Shown one piece after another: positions 27,049 through 34,053 of a DNA stretch of 64,000 bases. The position numbers and the translations under genes were made by a program. The notes under the pieces were generated by a model that had not been told where the DNA came from, ran no database searches, and saw nothing but the letters and a program-made list of their open reading frames with translations. This DNA is from Micromonospora sp. HK10 (GTDB lineage Bacteria; Actinomycetota; Actinomycetes; Mycobacteriales; Micromonosporaceae), in assembly GCF_000982955.1 (NCBI RefSeq), contig NZ_KQ058649.1, positions 62,001 through 126,000 on the forward strand, written 5' to 3'. Within the stretch, counting starts at the first letter, position 1. Every line of letters starts with the position of its first letter.

Positions 27049-27846
27049 CTAGTGGTGCCGGGTGGCGACCGTGGCCGCCGCCTCCACGGCGGGGAGCAGG
27101 GCGTGCGCCCACACCCGGTAGCCGTCGGCGGAGGGGTGGTAGCCGTCGTGGCAGAGCGTGCCGGCGTCGGCCCGGAACACCGGGCCGGTCTCGGTGGCCA
27201 GGTCGACCACGCCACCCCCGGCGTTGAGCACGGCCGCCGTCTGCGCCCGGGCGATCCGCCGGCCGGACCAGGCGAGCACCTGGCGCAGCGGCGCGTCGAC
27301 CGCGCGTACCGCGCCCAGGTCCGGGCAGGTGCCGACGACGACCTCGACGTGCGCCTCCCGCAGCCGGCGCACCGCCGACCCCAGGTACGCCGCCGCGTCG
27401 CCGGGCCGGGCCAGCGCGGTGGCGTCGTTCGCCCCGACCAGGATCACCGCCACGTCGGGGCGCTCGCCGAGCAGCGCCCGGGCCACCTGGGTGGCCAGAT
27501 CCGTCGAGCGGGAACCGGACACGCCCACGCTGGACAGGTGCACCAGCCGGCCGGCCGGCCCCTCGGCGAGCAGGTGCGCGAGTTGCCCGCCGATCGTCTC
27601 CTCGAAGCGCTCCACCCCGACGCCGAGCGCCGAGGAGTCGCCGAGCAGCACCAGCCGCAGCGGCGGGGCGCCGGTCCGGCCCACCGTGGCGCGCAGGGCG
27701 AGGCCCAGCTCCGGCTGGGCGTACTGCCGGCTGCGGGCGGCGATGGCCTGGCCGGCGAGGACGGCCGCGCCGCCCACCGTCCCGGCGAACAGGGACAGGG
27801 CGGCGGCCCGACCCAGCCGAGCCACGAGCTCGTTGCGCTCGGTCAT
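27049..27846 (-). CDS. SGNH/GDSL hydrolase (downstream copy)
   Basis: This 265-residue protein has one hydrophobic segment near the N-terminus (AALSLFAGTVGGAAVLAGQAI), so it is secreted or membrane-anchored. The SGNH blocks follow: block I RLVLLGDSSALGVGVE, block III ILVGANDATA, and block V CHDGYHPSADGYRVW, which contains the catalytic Asp/His pair DxxHP. Ser, Gly, Asn and His are all present, so an active esterase or lipase is expected; the substrate is unknown. ATG 27846 has GGGAGG nearby upstream. A paralogue ends 133 bp upstream in the same direction. Confidence 0.85.
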   Translation of the reverse strand: MTERNELVARLGRAAALSLFAGTVGGAAVLAGQAIAARSRQYAQPELGLALRATVGRTGAPPLRLVLLGDSSALGVGVERFEETIGGQLAHLLAEGPAGRLVHLSSVGVSGSRSTDLATQVARALLGERPDVAVILVGANDATALARPGDAAAYLGSAVRRLREAHVEVVVGTCPDLGAVRAVDAPLRQVLAWSGRRIARAQTAAVLNAGGGVVDLATETGPVFRADAGTLCHDGYHPSADGYRVWAHALLPAVEAAATVATRHH

Positions 27847-27979
27847 GACGACACCTCCCTGGTGGCGGCGGTGCGGCCGGCCCGGGTGGCGCCGGTTGCT
27901 CGCCGCCGCGTCTCTCTGGCGGGGCAGACGTGAGCGTGACCCACGTTGTGCCTGCTGATGATGCCCCTGGTGGCCCCGC

Positions 27980-29023
27980 TCATGCCAGCCCTTCCAGGGT
28001 CGGAGACTCGGCGGCACCGGACTGCGCCGCCGCGCCGACGCCGAAGAAGGCCCGCCGCCGAAGCTGCGCCCAGCGCCCGTCGGGACCCCGGTCGCGACCC
28101 CGGACCTGGGTGGCGCTGACCTCCGTGCCGGCGTGCCGGGCCGCCTCCTGGGCCGCCTCCGGGAGCGCCCGTACGCCGTCCCGGCCCGCGAGCGGAGAGC
28201 GGCGCTCCTGCCCGGCGCCGAGCGCGGAGAGCACCGTGGGCAGCAGCGCCGCCGCGGCGACCGCGTAACCCTCGGCCGAGGGGTGGAACCGGTCCCAGGC
28301 GAACATCCGGGCCGGCTCGGCCGCGAAGCGGGGACCCAGCAGGTCCCCGAGGGAGACCGTCCAGCCGCCCGCCTCGACCACCGCCACCGTCTGCGCGGCG
28401 GCGAGCTGGCGGCTCCACCGGCGGGCCAGCCAGCGCAGCGGCGGCTGGATCGGGCGGATCGCGCCGAGGTCCGGGCAGGTGCCGACGACCACCTCGCAGC
28501 CCGCGGCGCGCAGGGCGCGGACCGCGTCGACCAGATAGCGCACCGCCACCGAGGGCGGGGTGCGGTTGGTGACGTCGTTGCCGCCGACCAGCACGACGGC
28601 GATGTCCGGCTCGACCTCCAGGGCCGACTCGACCTGCGGCCTGAGCCCCGCCGACAGCGCGCCCACCACGGCGAAACGGCAGAGCCGGACCGGCCGGTGC
28701 AACCGCCGGGACAGCCCGGTGGCCAGCAGCGCGCCCGGGGTCTCCCGGCGACGGTGCACGCCGTAACCGGCGGCCGAGGAGTCGCCGAGAACGACCATGG
28801 TGACCGGTTGGCCGGGAAGCTTCGCGCCGTAGACCCCGTCGCAGCGCGGCGGGGGCGCCTCGGCCATCGGGATGGTGCGCCGGGCCTGCCGGGCCTGGCC
28901 GAGCAGCACCCCACCCGTCGCCACGGTGGCCGCCACGGTGGCGCCCGTGCCGATCGCCGCCAGCCGGACGACCCGGCGGGCGCGCGGCCAGCCGACCCGC
29001 GTGACGGAACCGACGTCCCCCAT
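27980..29023 (-). CDS. SGNH/GDSL hydrolase (upstream copy)
   Basis: This 347-residue paralogue of the next gene has an N-terminal hydrophobic segment at about residues 20-40, then block I VTMVVLGDSSAAGYGVHRRR, block III VVLVGGNDVTN and block V WDRFHPSAEGYAVAA. It carries an extra C-terminal tail of about 80 residues, rich in Arg, Ala and Gly, which the second copy lacks. Shared stretches such as EVVVGTCPDLGAIR/VR show that the two are products of a tandem duplication. ATG 29023 was chosen because it gives a short basic N-terminus before the membrane segment; a longer frame upstream has no similarity. It is divergent from the DUF1232 gene. Confidence 0.85.
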   Translation of the reverse strand: MGDVGSVTRVGWPRARRVVRLAAIGTGATVAATVATGGVLLGQARQARRTIPMAEAPPPRCDGVYGAKLPGQPVTMVVLGDSSAAGYGVHRRRETPGALLATGLSRRLHRPVRLCRFAVVGALSAGLRPQVESALEVEPDIAVVLVGGNDVTNRTPPSVAVRYLVDAVRALRAAGCEVVVGTCPDLGAIRPIQPPLRWLARRWSRQLAAAQTVAVVEAGGWTVSLGDLLGPRFAAEPARMFAWDRFHPSAEGYAVAAAALLPTVLSALGAGQERRSPLAGRDGVRALPEAAQEAARHAGTEVSATQVRGRDRGPDGRWAQLRRRAFFGVGAAAQSGAAESPTLEGLA

Positions 29024-29166
29024 GCACCGACAGTATCGCGCCACCCCGACACCCGCCGTCCGGTGATCAGGAGGCTGGGCGACCACCGTTCCGGGTACCT
29101 GTCCGACAGCGGACGCCGGACTTGCGCCGGGGCCGCACCCTTGGTCGAGCGGAGAGGGGCGACGAC

Positions 29167-29523
29167 ATGGGCAAGACGTTGAAGCGGAGCGCGGCGTTCG
29201 CCGCACTGGCCCGGGCGCTGGCGTCCGGAGCCCGGGGCGGGCCGTCGGTGGGCGCCCGGCTGGCGGCGCTGCCGCGGATGATCCGGGCCACCGCGAAGGG
29301 GGAGTACGACGGCGGCCTGCGGTTGGCCCTGATGACCGCGGCCACCGCCTACATCGTGTCCCCGATCGACCTGCTGCCGGAGATCCCGCTGGCGATCTTC
29401 GGGCTGGCCGACGACGCGGTGATGGTCACCTGGCTGGCCGGCAGCGTGCTCGCCGAGACCGAGCGGTTCCTGGAGTGGGAGGCGCGCCGCAGGTCGGTCA
29501 TCCCCGGGCATCTGGTGCCCTGA
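29167..29523 (+). CDS. DUF1232 (YkvA-like) membrane protein
   Basis: This 118-residue protein carries the family signature in its middle: YIVSPIDLLPEIPLAIFGLADD, split here over a hydrophobic segment, followed by DAVMVTWLAG. The N-terminal 50 residues are basic and probably cytoplasmic. The function of DUF1232 proteins is not known; they are small membrane proteins found widely in bacteria and plastids. ATG 29167 is preceded by GGAGAGGGG. The gene ends 76 bp before cystathionine beta-synthase, on the same strand. Confidence 0.85.
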   Translation: MGKTLKRSAAFAALARALASGARGGPSVGARLAALPRMIRATAKGEYDGGLRLALMTAATAYIVSPIDLLPEIPLAIFGLADDAVMVTWLAGSVLAETERFLEWEARRRSVIPGHLVP

Positions 29524-29599
29524 CGGCACGTACCCTGGGCGACGAACTGACGACCTACCGGCCGCCCCACGACGGCGACGCGACGAAGGGCACAACGAC

Positions 29600-30970
29600 G
29601 TGCAGTACTACGACAACGTGGTCGAGCTGATCGGCAACACCCCGCTGGTCCGCCTGCGCAACGTCACCGAGGGCATCCAGGCGACCGTGCTGGCGAAGGT
29701 GGAGTACCTGAACCCGGGCGGCTCGGTGAAGGACCGGATCGCGCTGCGCATGGTCGAGGACGCGGAGCAGGCCGGGATCCTGAAGCCGGGCGGCACGATC
29801 GTCGAGCCGACCAGCGGCAACACCGGCGTCGGCCTGGCCCTGGTGGCCCAGCTCAAGGGTTACAAGTGCGTGTTCGTCTGCCCGGACAAGGTCAGCCAGG
29901 ACAAGCAGGACGTGCTGCGCGCGTACGGCGCCGAGGTGGTGGTCTGCCCGACCGCGGTCGCCCCGGAGGACCCCCGCTCCTACTACAACGTCTCCGACCG
30001 GCTGGCCCGGGAGATCCCCGGCGCCTGGAAGCCCAACCAGTACAGCAACCCCGCCAACCCGCGCTCGCACTACGAGACCACCGGCCCGGAGCTCTGGAAG
30101 CAGACCGAGGGCGCGCTCACCCACTTCGTCGCGGGCGTCGGCACCGGCGGCACCATCTCCGGCATCGGCCGCTACCTGAAGGAGGCCTCGGCGGGGCGGG
30201 TGCGGATCGTCGGCGCCGACCCGGAGGGCTCGGTCTACTCGGGTGGCACCGGCCGGCCGTACCTCGTCGAGGGCGTCGGGGAGGACTTCTGGCCGGAGAC
30301 CTACGACCGCACCGTGGCCGACGAGATCGTCGAGGTGTCGGACAAGGAGTCGTTCGAGATGACCCGGCGGCTGGCCCGCGAGGAGGGGCTGCTGGTCGGC
30401 GGCTCCTGCGGGATGGCCGTGGTGGCCGCCCTGGAGGTGGCCCGCAAGGCCGACCCGGACGACGTGATCGTGGTGCTGCTGCCGGACAGCGGCAAGGGCT
30501 ACCTGTCGAAGATCTTCAACGACTCATGGATGGCCCGGTACGGCTTCCTGGACAACTCCGGCGCCGAGCCGACGGTCGCCGACGCGCTCGGCGGCAAGCC
30601 CGGTGGCCTGCCCGAACTGGTGCACGTCCACCCCACCGAGACGGTCCGCGACGCCATCGACTACATGCGCGAGTACGGCGTCTCCCAGCTCCCGGTGCTC
30701 AAGGCCGAGCCGCCGGTGGTGACCGGCGAGGTGGCCGGCTCGATCGCCGAGAAGGACCTGCTCGACGCGCTCTTCACCGGCCAGGCGCACCTGCACGACA
30801 CGATCGAGCGGCACATGGCCGAGCCGCTGCCGATGATCGGCGGCGGCCAGCCGGTCAGCGAGGCGGTCACCCTGCTGGAGAAGGCCGACGCCGCCCTGGT
30901 GCTGGTCGACGGCAAGCCGAAGGGCGTGCTGACCCGGCAGGACCTGCTCGCCCACCTCGGCGCCCGCTGA
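29600..30970 (+). CDS. cbs: cystathionine beta-synthase
   Basis: This 456-residue enzyme is predicted to condense serine and homocysteine to cystathionine in the reverse transsulfuration route. The PLP-dependent fold-II core has Lys44 in GGSVKDRIA, the substrate loop TSGNTGVGLA, the phosphate loop GTGGTISGIG and the C-terminal PDSGKGYLSKIFND. Residues 330-456 form two CBS (Bateman) motifs, which distinguish it from short cysteine synthases. The heme-binding N-terminus of the human enzyme is absent, as in other actinobacteria. The start is GTG 29600 with AAGGG upstream. Together with cystathionine gamma-synthase at 40.3 kb it covers two key steps linking methionine and cysteine. Confidence 0.92.
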   Translation: MQYYDNVVELIGNTPLVRLRNVTEGIQATVLAKVEYLNPGGSVKDRIALRMVEDAEQAGILKPGGTIVEPTSGNTGVGLALVAQLKGYKCVFVCPDKVSQDKQDVLRAYGAEVVVCPTAVAPEDPRSYYNVSDRLAREIPGAWKPNQYSNPANPRSHYETTGPELWKQTEGALTHFVAGVGTGGTISGIGRYLKEASAGRVRIVGADPEGSVYSGGTGRPYLVEGVGEDFWPETYDRTVADEIVEVSDKESFEMTRRLAREEGLLVGGSCGMAVVAALEVARKADPDDVIVVLLPDSGKGYLSKIFNDSWMARYGFLDNSGAEPTVADALGGKPGGLPELVHVHPTETVRDAIDYMREYGVSQLPVLKAEPPVVTGEVAGSIAEKDLLDALFTGQAHLHDTIERHMAEPLPMIGGGQPVSEAVTLLEKADAALVLVDGKPKGVLTRQDLLAHLGAR

Positions 30971-31031
30971 GCGCTCAGGAGGGGACCCTTCCCCCACGCC
31001 CACTGCGACGGGGAGGGGCCCCTCCTGACGC
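30971..31031. terminator. long imperfect palindrome downstream of cbs
   Basis: The arms TCAGGAGGGG (30975-30984) and CCCCTCCTGA (31019-31028) are perfect, and the inner CCTTCCCC pairs with GGGGAGGG. The outermost bases GCG/CGC also match, so the element spans about 61 bp. It lies between the convergent cbs and GNAT genes and can terminate both. Its composition resembles small intergenic repeats seen in Micromonosporaceae. Confidence 0.65.
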
Positions 31032-31055
31032 GCCCGGCCTCAATCCGGCGCCTGC

Positions 31056-31565
31056 TCAGAGGTGGCGGGCGTAGCGAAGCTGGGCGACGACGGCGAGGCC
31101 GATCCGGTCGCGGCGTTCCTCCCCGGTGGCGGTCCAGCCACCGCGCTCGTAGAACCGCCGGGCGGCCGTGTTGTCGCGCAGCACCCAGAGGGCGGCCCGG
31201 GACCAGCCCCGGGCCCGCATCGCGTCCAGCGCGTCGATCATCAGGGTGCGCCCGGTGCCCCGGCCCCGCTCCTCGGGTGCCAGGTGGATCGCGTTCAGTA
31301 GGCCGGTGGCCGGGTCGTCCGCGTCGTCGGGGCCGAGGTAGCTGAAGCCGACCAGCGCGCCGTCCCGCTCGGCCACGGTCATCCGGTGGTCGGTCCGCTC
31401 CCAGGTCCACCGCTCCGCCCAGTACCGGCCCATCTCCTCGGGCGTGGGCGCGGCCAGCGCGTCCGCGGGCAGGAACGACGAGTACGCCGCCACCCGGGAC
31501 GCCTGGTGCAGGGCACCGACCGGCATCAGGTCGGCGTCGGTGGCGGGGCGTAACGAGACGGTCAC
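31056..31565 (-). CDS. GNAT family N-acetyltransferase
   Basis: This 169-residue GNAT has the acetyl-CoA-binding loop [12 protein letters not shown] around residue 100 and the terminal beta-strand region [19 protein letters not shown] typical of small-molecule or peptide N-acetyltransferases. Its substrate cannot be told. The start GTG 31565 overlaps the stop of the RNase Z gene by four bases (GTGA), so it is co-translated with rnz. The sequence starts [19 protein letters not shown], the usual GNAT opening. It ends 25 bp from the palindrome shared with cbs. Confidence 0.88.
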   Translation of the reverse strand: MTVSLRPATDADLMPVGALHQASRVAAYSSFLPADALAAPTPEEMGRYWAERWTWERTDHRMTVAERDGALVGFSYLGPDDADDPATGLLNAIHLAPEERGRGTGRTLMIDALDAMRARGWSRAALWVLRDNTAARRFYERGGWTATGEERRDRIGLAVVAQLRYARHL

Positions 31566-32491
31566 CCGGACGAGGCTACCCGTCGGGGCGGCACCGGCAC
31601 CGTCATCAGATCCGCCGCGATCACCAGCTCGCCGGTGAAGTGCGCCCGGGCCTCCTCGGCGAACCGGCGCGGATCGGTGTACCGCTGCGAGAAGTGGGTC
31701 AGCACCAGGGTGCGTACCCCCGATTCGGCCGCCACCCGCGCGGCCTGGGCCGCGGTCAGGTGGCCGACCTCGGCGGCGAGGGCGGCCTCCGACTCCAGGA
31801 AGGTCGACTCGATGACCAGCAGGTCGGCGTGTTCGGCCAGCGCCCACACGCCGTCGCAGAGCCCGGTGTCCATCACGAAGGCGAACCGCTGGCCCGGTCG
31901 GGGCACGCTCACCTCGTCCCGGGTGATGCGGCGCCCGTCCAGGTCCAGGTGGCCGTCGCGGAGCAGCGCGCCGACGGCCGGCCCGGCGATCCCGTACGCG
32001 GACAGCTTCTCCGGCAGCACCCGGCAGCCGTCCGGCTCGATCAGCCGGTACCCGTAGGTCTCGATCGGGTGGCGCAGCCGGCGGGCCTCCAGCGTGCCGA
32101 TGGTCAGGGTGATCCGCTGCCCGTCGGCGTCGATCGGCTCGACGGCCAGCTCGGCGGTCTCGTAGAAGCTCGCCGCGTGCCGCAGCCGGGCGAAGTAGTC
32201 GGCGCCCCCGGCCGGGAAGTGCACGGCCACCGGGTGCGGCACCCGGTCCAGGGAGAGCCGCTGGATCACGCCGGGCAGCCCCAGGCAGTGGTCGCCGTGG
32301 AAGTGGGTGACGCAGATCCGGGTCAGGTCGGTGGCGGAGATGCCGGTGTGCAGCATCTGCCGCTGGCTGCCCTCGCCGGGGTCGAAGAGCAGCACCTCGT
32401 CGTCCCAGCGCAGCAGGTAGCCGTTGTGGTTGCGCTGCCGGGTGGGAGCCTGGCTGGCGGTGCCGAGCACCACCAACTCGCGCATCGACAC
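31562..32491 (-). CDS. rnz: ribonuclease Z
   Basis: This 309-residue metallo-beta-lactamase-fold endonuclease trims tRNA 3' trailers. The zinc motif THFHGDH is at residues 62-68, with further ligands in FVMDTG and [10 protein letters not shown], and the PxKxRN-like exosite region of the short RNase Z form is present. GTG 32491 was chosen because GGGGGAG lies six to seven bases upstream; ATG 32485 two codons later is possible. The tRNA-Leu gene in this window has no encoded CCA, so RNase Z processing is relevant. Upstream lies an unusual structured region with its own promoter-like sequence and terminator-like hairpin, which may influence rnz. Confidence 0.93.
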   Translation of the reverse strand: MSMRELVVLGTASQAPTRQRNHNGYLLRWDDEVLLFDPGEGSQRQMLHTGISATDLTRICVTHFHGDHCLGLPGVIQRLSLDRVPHPVAVHFPAGGADYFARLRHAASFYETAELAVEPIDADGQRITLTIGTLEARRLRHPIETYGYRLIEPDGCRVLPEKLSAYGIAGPAVGALLRDGHLDLDGRRITRDEVSVPRPGQRFAFVMDTGLCDGVWALAEHADLLVIESTFLESEAALAAEVGHLTAAQAARVAAESGVRTLVLTHFSQRYTDPRRFAEEARAHFTGELVIAADLMTVPVPPRRVASSG

Positions 32492-32513
32492 GGAATCTCC
32501 CCCGGATAGGGTC

Positions 32514-32575
32514 GACCCCCGGGGCTTCCGCGCTCGCGCGCGGGCCGGCTGGACTGGGCCGGCACCCCGGGGGTC
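32514..32575 (-). terminator. terminator-like double hairpin just upstream of rnz
   Basis: A perfect 11-bp outer stem (GACCCCCGGGG at 32514-32524 with its complement at 32565-32575) encloses an inner GCCGGC/GCCGGC stem (32544-32549, 32558-32563). It follows the structured RNA and ends 23 bases before the rnz start, so it could end a small RNA or attenuate transcription into rnz. Confidence 0.55.
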
Positions 32576-32576
32576 G

Positions 32577-32692
32577 GGTGGCTGTCGTGGTTTCGCCGCA
32601 CCGCTGCCACACGGTCTCGACGATCTTGCAGGTGCCCGCCTCGCGGCGGGCGAGATTTCACTGTCGAGGACAGCGGCTAGCGGACAGCCACC
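32577..32692 (-). ncRNA. candidate structured RNA upstream of rnz
   Basis: A 116-nt segment folds as one nested series of stems. P1 is a perfect 10-bp pair (32577-32586 with 32683-32692). P2 is CCGCTG (32601-32606) with CAGCGG (32671-32676), with three extra pairs between P1 and P2. P3 is CTCGAC (32616-32621) with GTCGAG (32663-32668). P4 is GCCCGCC (32634-32640) with GGCGGGC (32645-32651), closed on the minus strand by GCGA, a GNRA tetraloop. An alternative local hairpin CTGTC-GAG-GACAG (32661-32673) competes with P2 and P3. With the promoter-like sequence upstream and the terminator-like hairpin downstream, this looks like a transcribed RNA element. I cannot match it to RNase P RNA, tmRNA, SRP RNA or a riboswitch class. 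Confidence 0.5.
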
Positions 32693-32715
32693 TCACGAGT
32701 CCGATTGCTATACAA
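32677..32715 (-). CDS. candidate 12-codon leader peptide
   Basis: TTG at 32715 begins a frame of 12 codons reading (M)[11 protein letters not shown] and stops with TAG at 32677-32679. An almost perfect Shine-Dalgarno sequence, GGAAAGGAGGTGG (32723-32735), lies ten bases upstream. The last codons lie inside stem P1 and the stop reaches the P2 region, so a translating ribosome would open the structure. This is the layout of translational attenuators, but expression is not shown. Confidence 0.35.
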   Translation of the reverse strand: MYSNRTREVAVR

Positions 32716-32746
32716 GTCTGGACCACCTCCTTTCCCGTGTACCGCC

Positions 32747-32776
32747 ACGCTATCCACTTCCCGGGCCGCCCGGCAA
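32747..32776 (-). promoter_or_regulatory. promoter-like sequence for the structured region
   Basis: On the minus strand TTGCCG (32776-32771) and TAGCGT (32752-32747) are 18 bp apart, a good fit to a housekeeping promoter. Transcription would start near 32740, a few bases before the strong Shine-Dalgarno sequence. The remaining 100 bp up to the peptidase stop at 32878 show nothing I can name. Confidence 0.45.
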
Positions 32777-32877
32777 CGGATTTCGATCACAGGCGCAGCC
32801 GGAACCACCCGCACGCTGGTCGGCAGGGTCGCCGCGCGGCGCGGACCGGCCGCTGCCCGACCGCCCCGCTGGCCCGT

Positions 32878-34053
32878 TCAGTCGAGGCCGATCGGGCCCT
32901 CGCGGGGGCCGTCGTCGGAGGCCGGCTGGACGGCCAGGGACGGGAAATCGGCCAGGTCGCCGGCGGGCTCGGCGTCCCACTCGGGGAAGACCAGCGGGCT
33001 CTGGAGATAGAGGCAGAGCAACTGGGTGAGGTGCCGCAGCCCGTCGAGGTGGGTGCGCTCGTGCCCGTGGGTGGCGTCCACCCCGAAGCCGACCAGCGCC
33101 ACCCGGGCGTGCGCGCCCGCCTCCACGGCGGCGGCCACGTCCGAGCGGTAGTAGTCGAAGACGTCCCGGACCAGGTCGACGCCGTGCGCGCGGGCGATCG
33201 ATGCCAGGTTGCGGGTCAGGTGGTAGTCGAACGGGCCGACGCCGTCGCCCATGGCCAGGGTCGCCGCGTCCTCCCGGGACTGCTGGCCCGGGGCGACCAC
33301 CGCCGCGTCGACCGAGACGATCTCGGCCACGTCCGGGTCGAGGCCGTGGCTGGCCCCGTGCCCGAGTTCCTCGGTGACGGTGACGAGCAGGTGGGCGGTG
33401 ACCGCCGGCGTGACGCCCGCGTCGATCATGGCCTTGAACGCGGTCAGCACGGCGGCGACCCCGGCCTTGTCGTCCAGGTGCCGGGACTTCACGTACCCGC
33501 TCGGGGTGATCGTCGGGTTGGCCAGGAGCGCGACGAAATCGCCCGCGTCGATGCCAAGCGCGCGGAGGCCGGCGATGTCGTGCACCGGCTCGTCGACCCG
33601 TACCTCGACCAGCTCCCAGCCGACGCCCTGCAGGTCGACGTCCTCGTTGTAGCGATGGCCGCTGGCCTTGAGCGGCAAAATCTGGCCGGTGACCACCCGG
33701 TCCAGGTCATCGGTGAAGATCCGCACGTGGGCGCCCTCGGCGAACCGGGCGCTGTGCGTGCCGATCGGCTTCAACTCCAGCCGGCCGTTCTCCTTGAGCC
33801 GCTTGACCATGCCCCCGATGGTGTCGGTGTGCACCACGACCGCGCGGTCGGCGCCGGTCTCCCGCGGGCCCGGCAGGCAGGCGCTGAGCGCCCCGCGCCG
33901 GGTCAGCGTCGAGCCGATCCCGAGCGCCGAGAGGCGTTCCCCCACGTACTGCTGGACGTGGTCGGTGCGCCCCGACGGGCTGGGGATCTCCAGCAGCTCC
34001 ACCAGCACCTGGCGCAGGTAGTCGAGGTCGATCTCCAACGGTCGCGGGCTCAC
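32878..34053 (-). CDS. M42 family peptidase of the NAGGN osmoprotectant system
   Basis: This 391-residue dinuclear-metal aminopeptidase-fold protein has metal and catalytic positions in VVVHTDTIGGM, SRHLDDKAGVAA, TVTEELGHGASH and a C-terminal THGHERTH. It belongs to the group that always travels with an N-acetyltransferase/ATP-grasp ligase and an asparagine-synthase-like amidotransferase, the trio for N-acetylglutaminylglutamine amide (NAGGN). Its exact role in that pathway, perhaps turnover of the dipeptide, is not settled. GTG 34053 overlaps the ligase stop by four bases. It is the last gene of the operon and is followed by the only long gene-free stretch in the window. Confidence 0.88.
   Translation of the reverse strand: MSPRPLEIDLDYLRQVLVELLEIPSPSGRTDHVQQYVGERLSALGIGSTLTRRGALSACLPGPRETGADRAVVVHTDTIGGMVKRLKENGRLELKPIGTHSARFAEGAHVRIFTDDLDRVVTGQILPLKASGHRYNEDVDLQGVGWELVEVRVDEPVHDIAGLRALGIDAGDFVALLANPTITPSGYVKSRHLDDKAGVAAVLTAFKAMIDAGVTPAVTAHLLVTVTEELGHGASHGLDPDVAEIVSVDAAVVAPGQQSREDAATLAMGDGVGPFDYHLTRNLASIARAHGVDLVRDVFDYYRSDVAAAVEAGAHARVALVGFGVDATHGHERTHLDGLRHLTQLLCLYLQSPLVFPEWDAEPAGDLADFPSLAVQPASDDGPREGPIGLD

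Noticed and set aside
32492..32877. RNase P RNA, tmRNA, SRP RNA or a rRNA remnant in the rnz upstream region
   Set aside because: None of the conserved cores of these RNAs is present; the CCACCTCCTTTCC stretch is explained by a Shine-Dalgarno sequence on the other strand.
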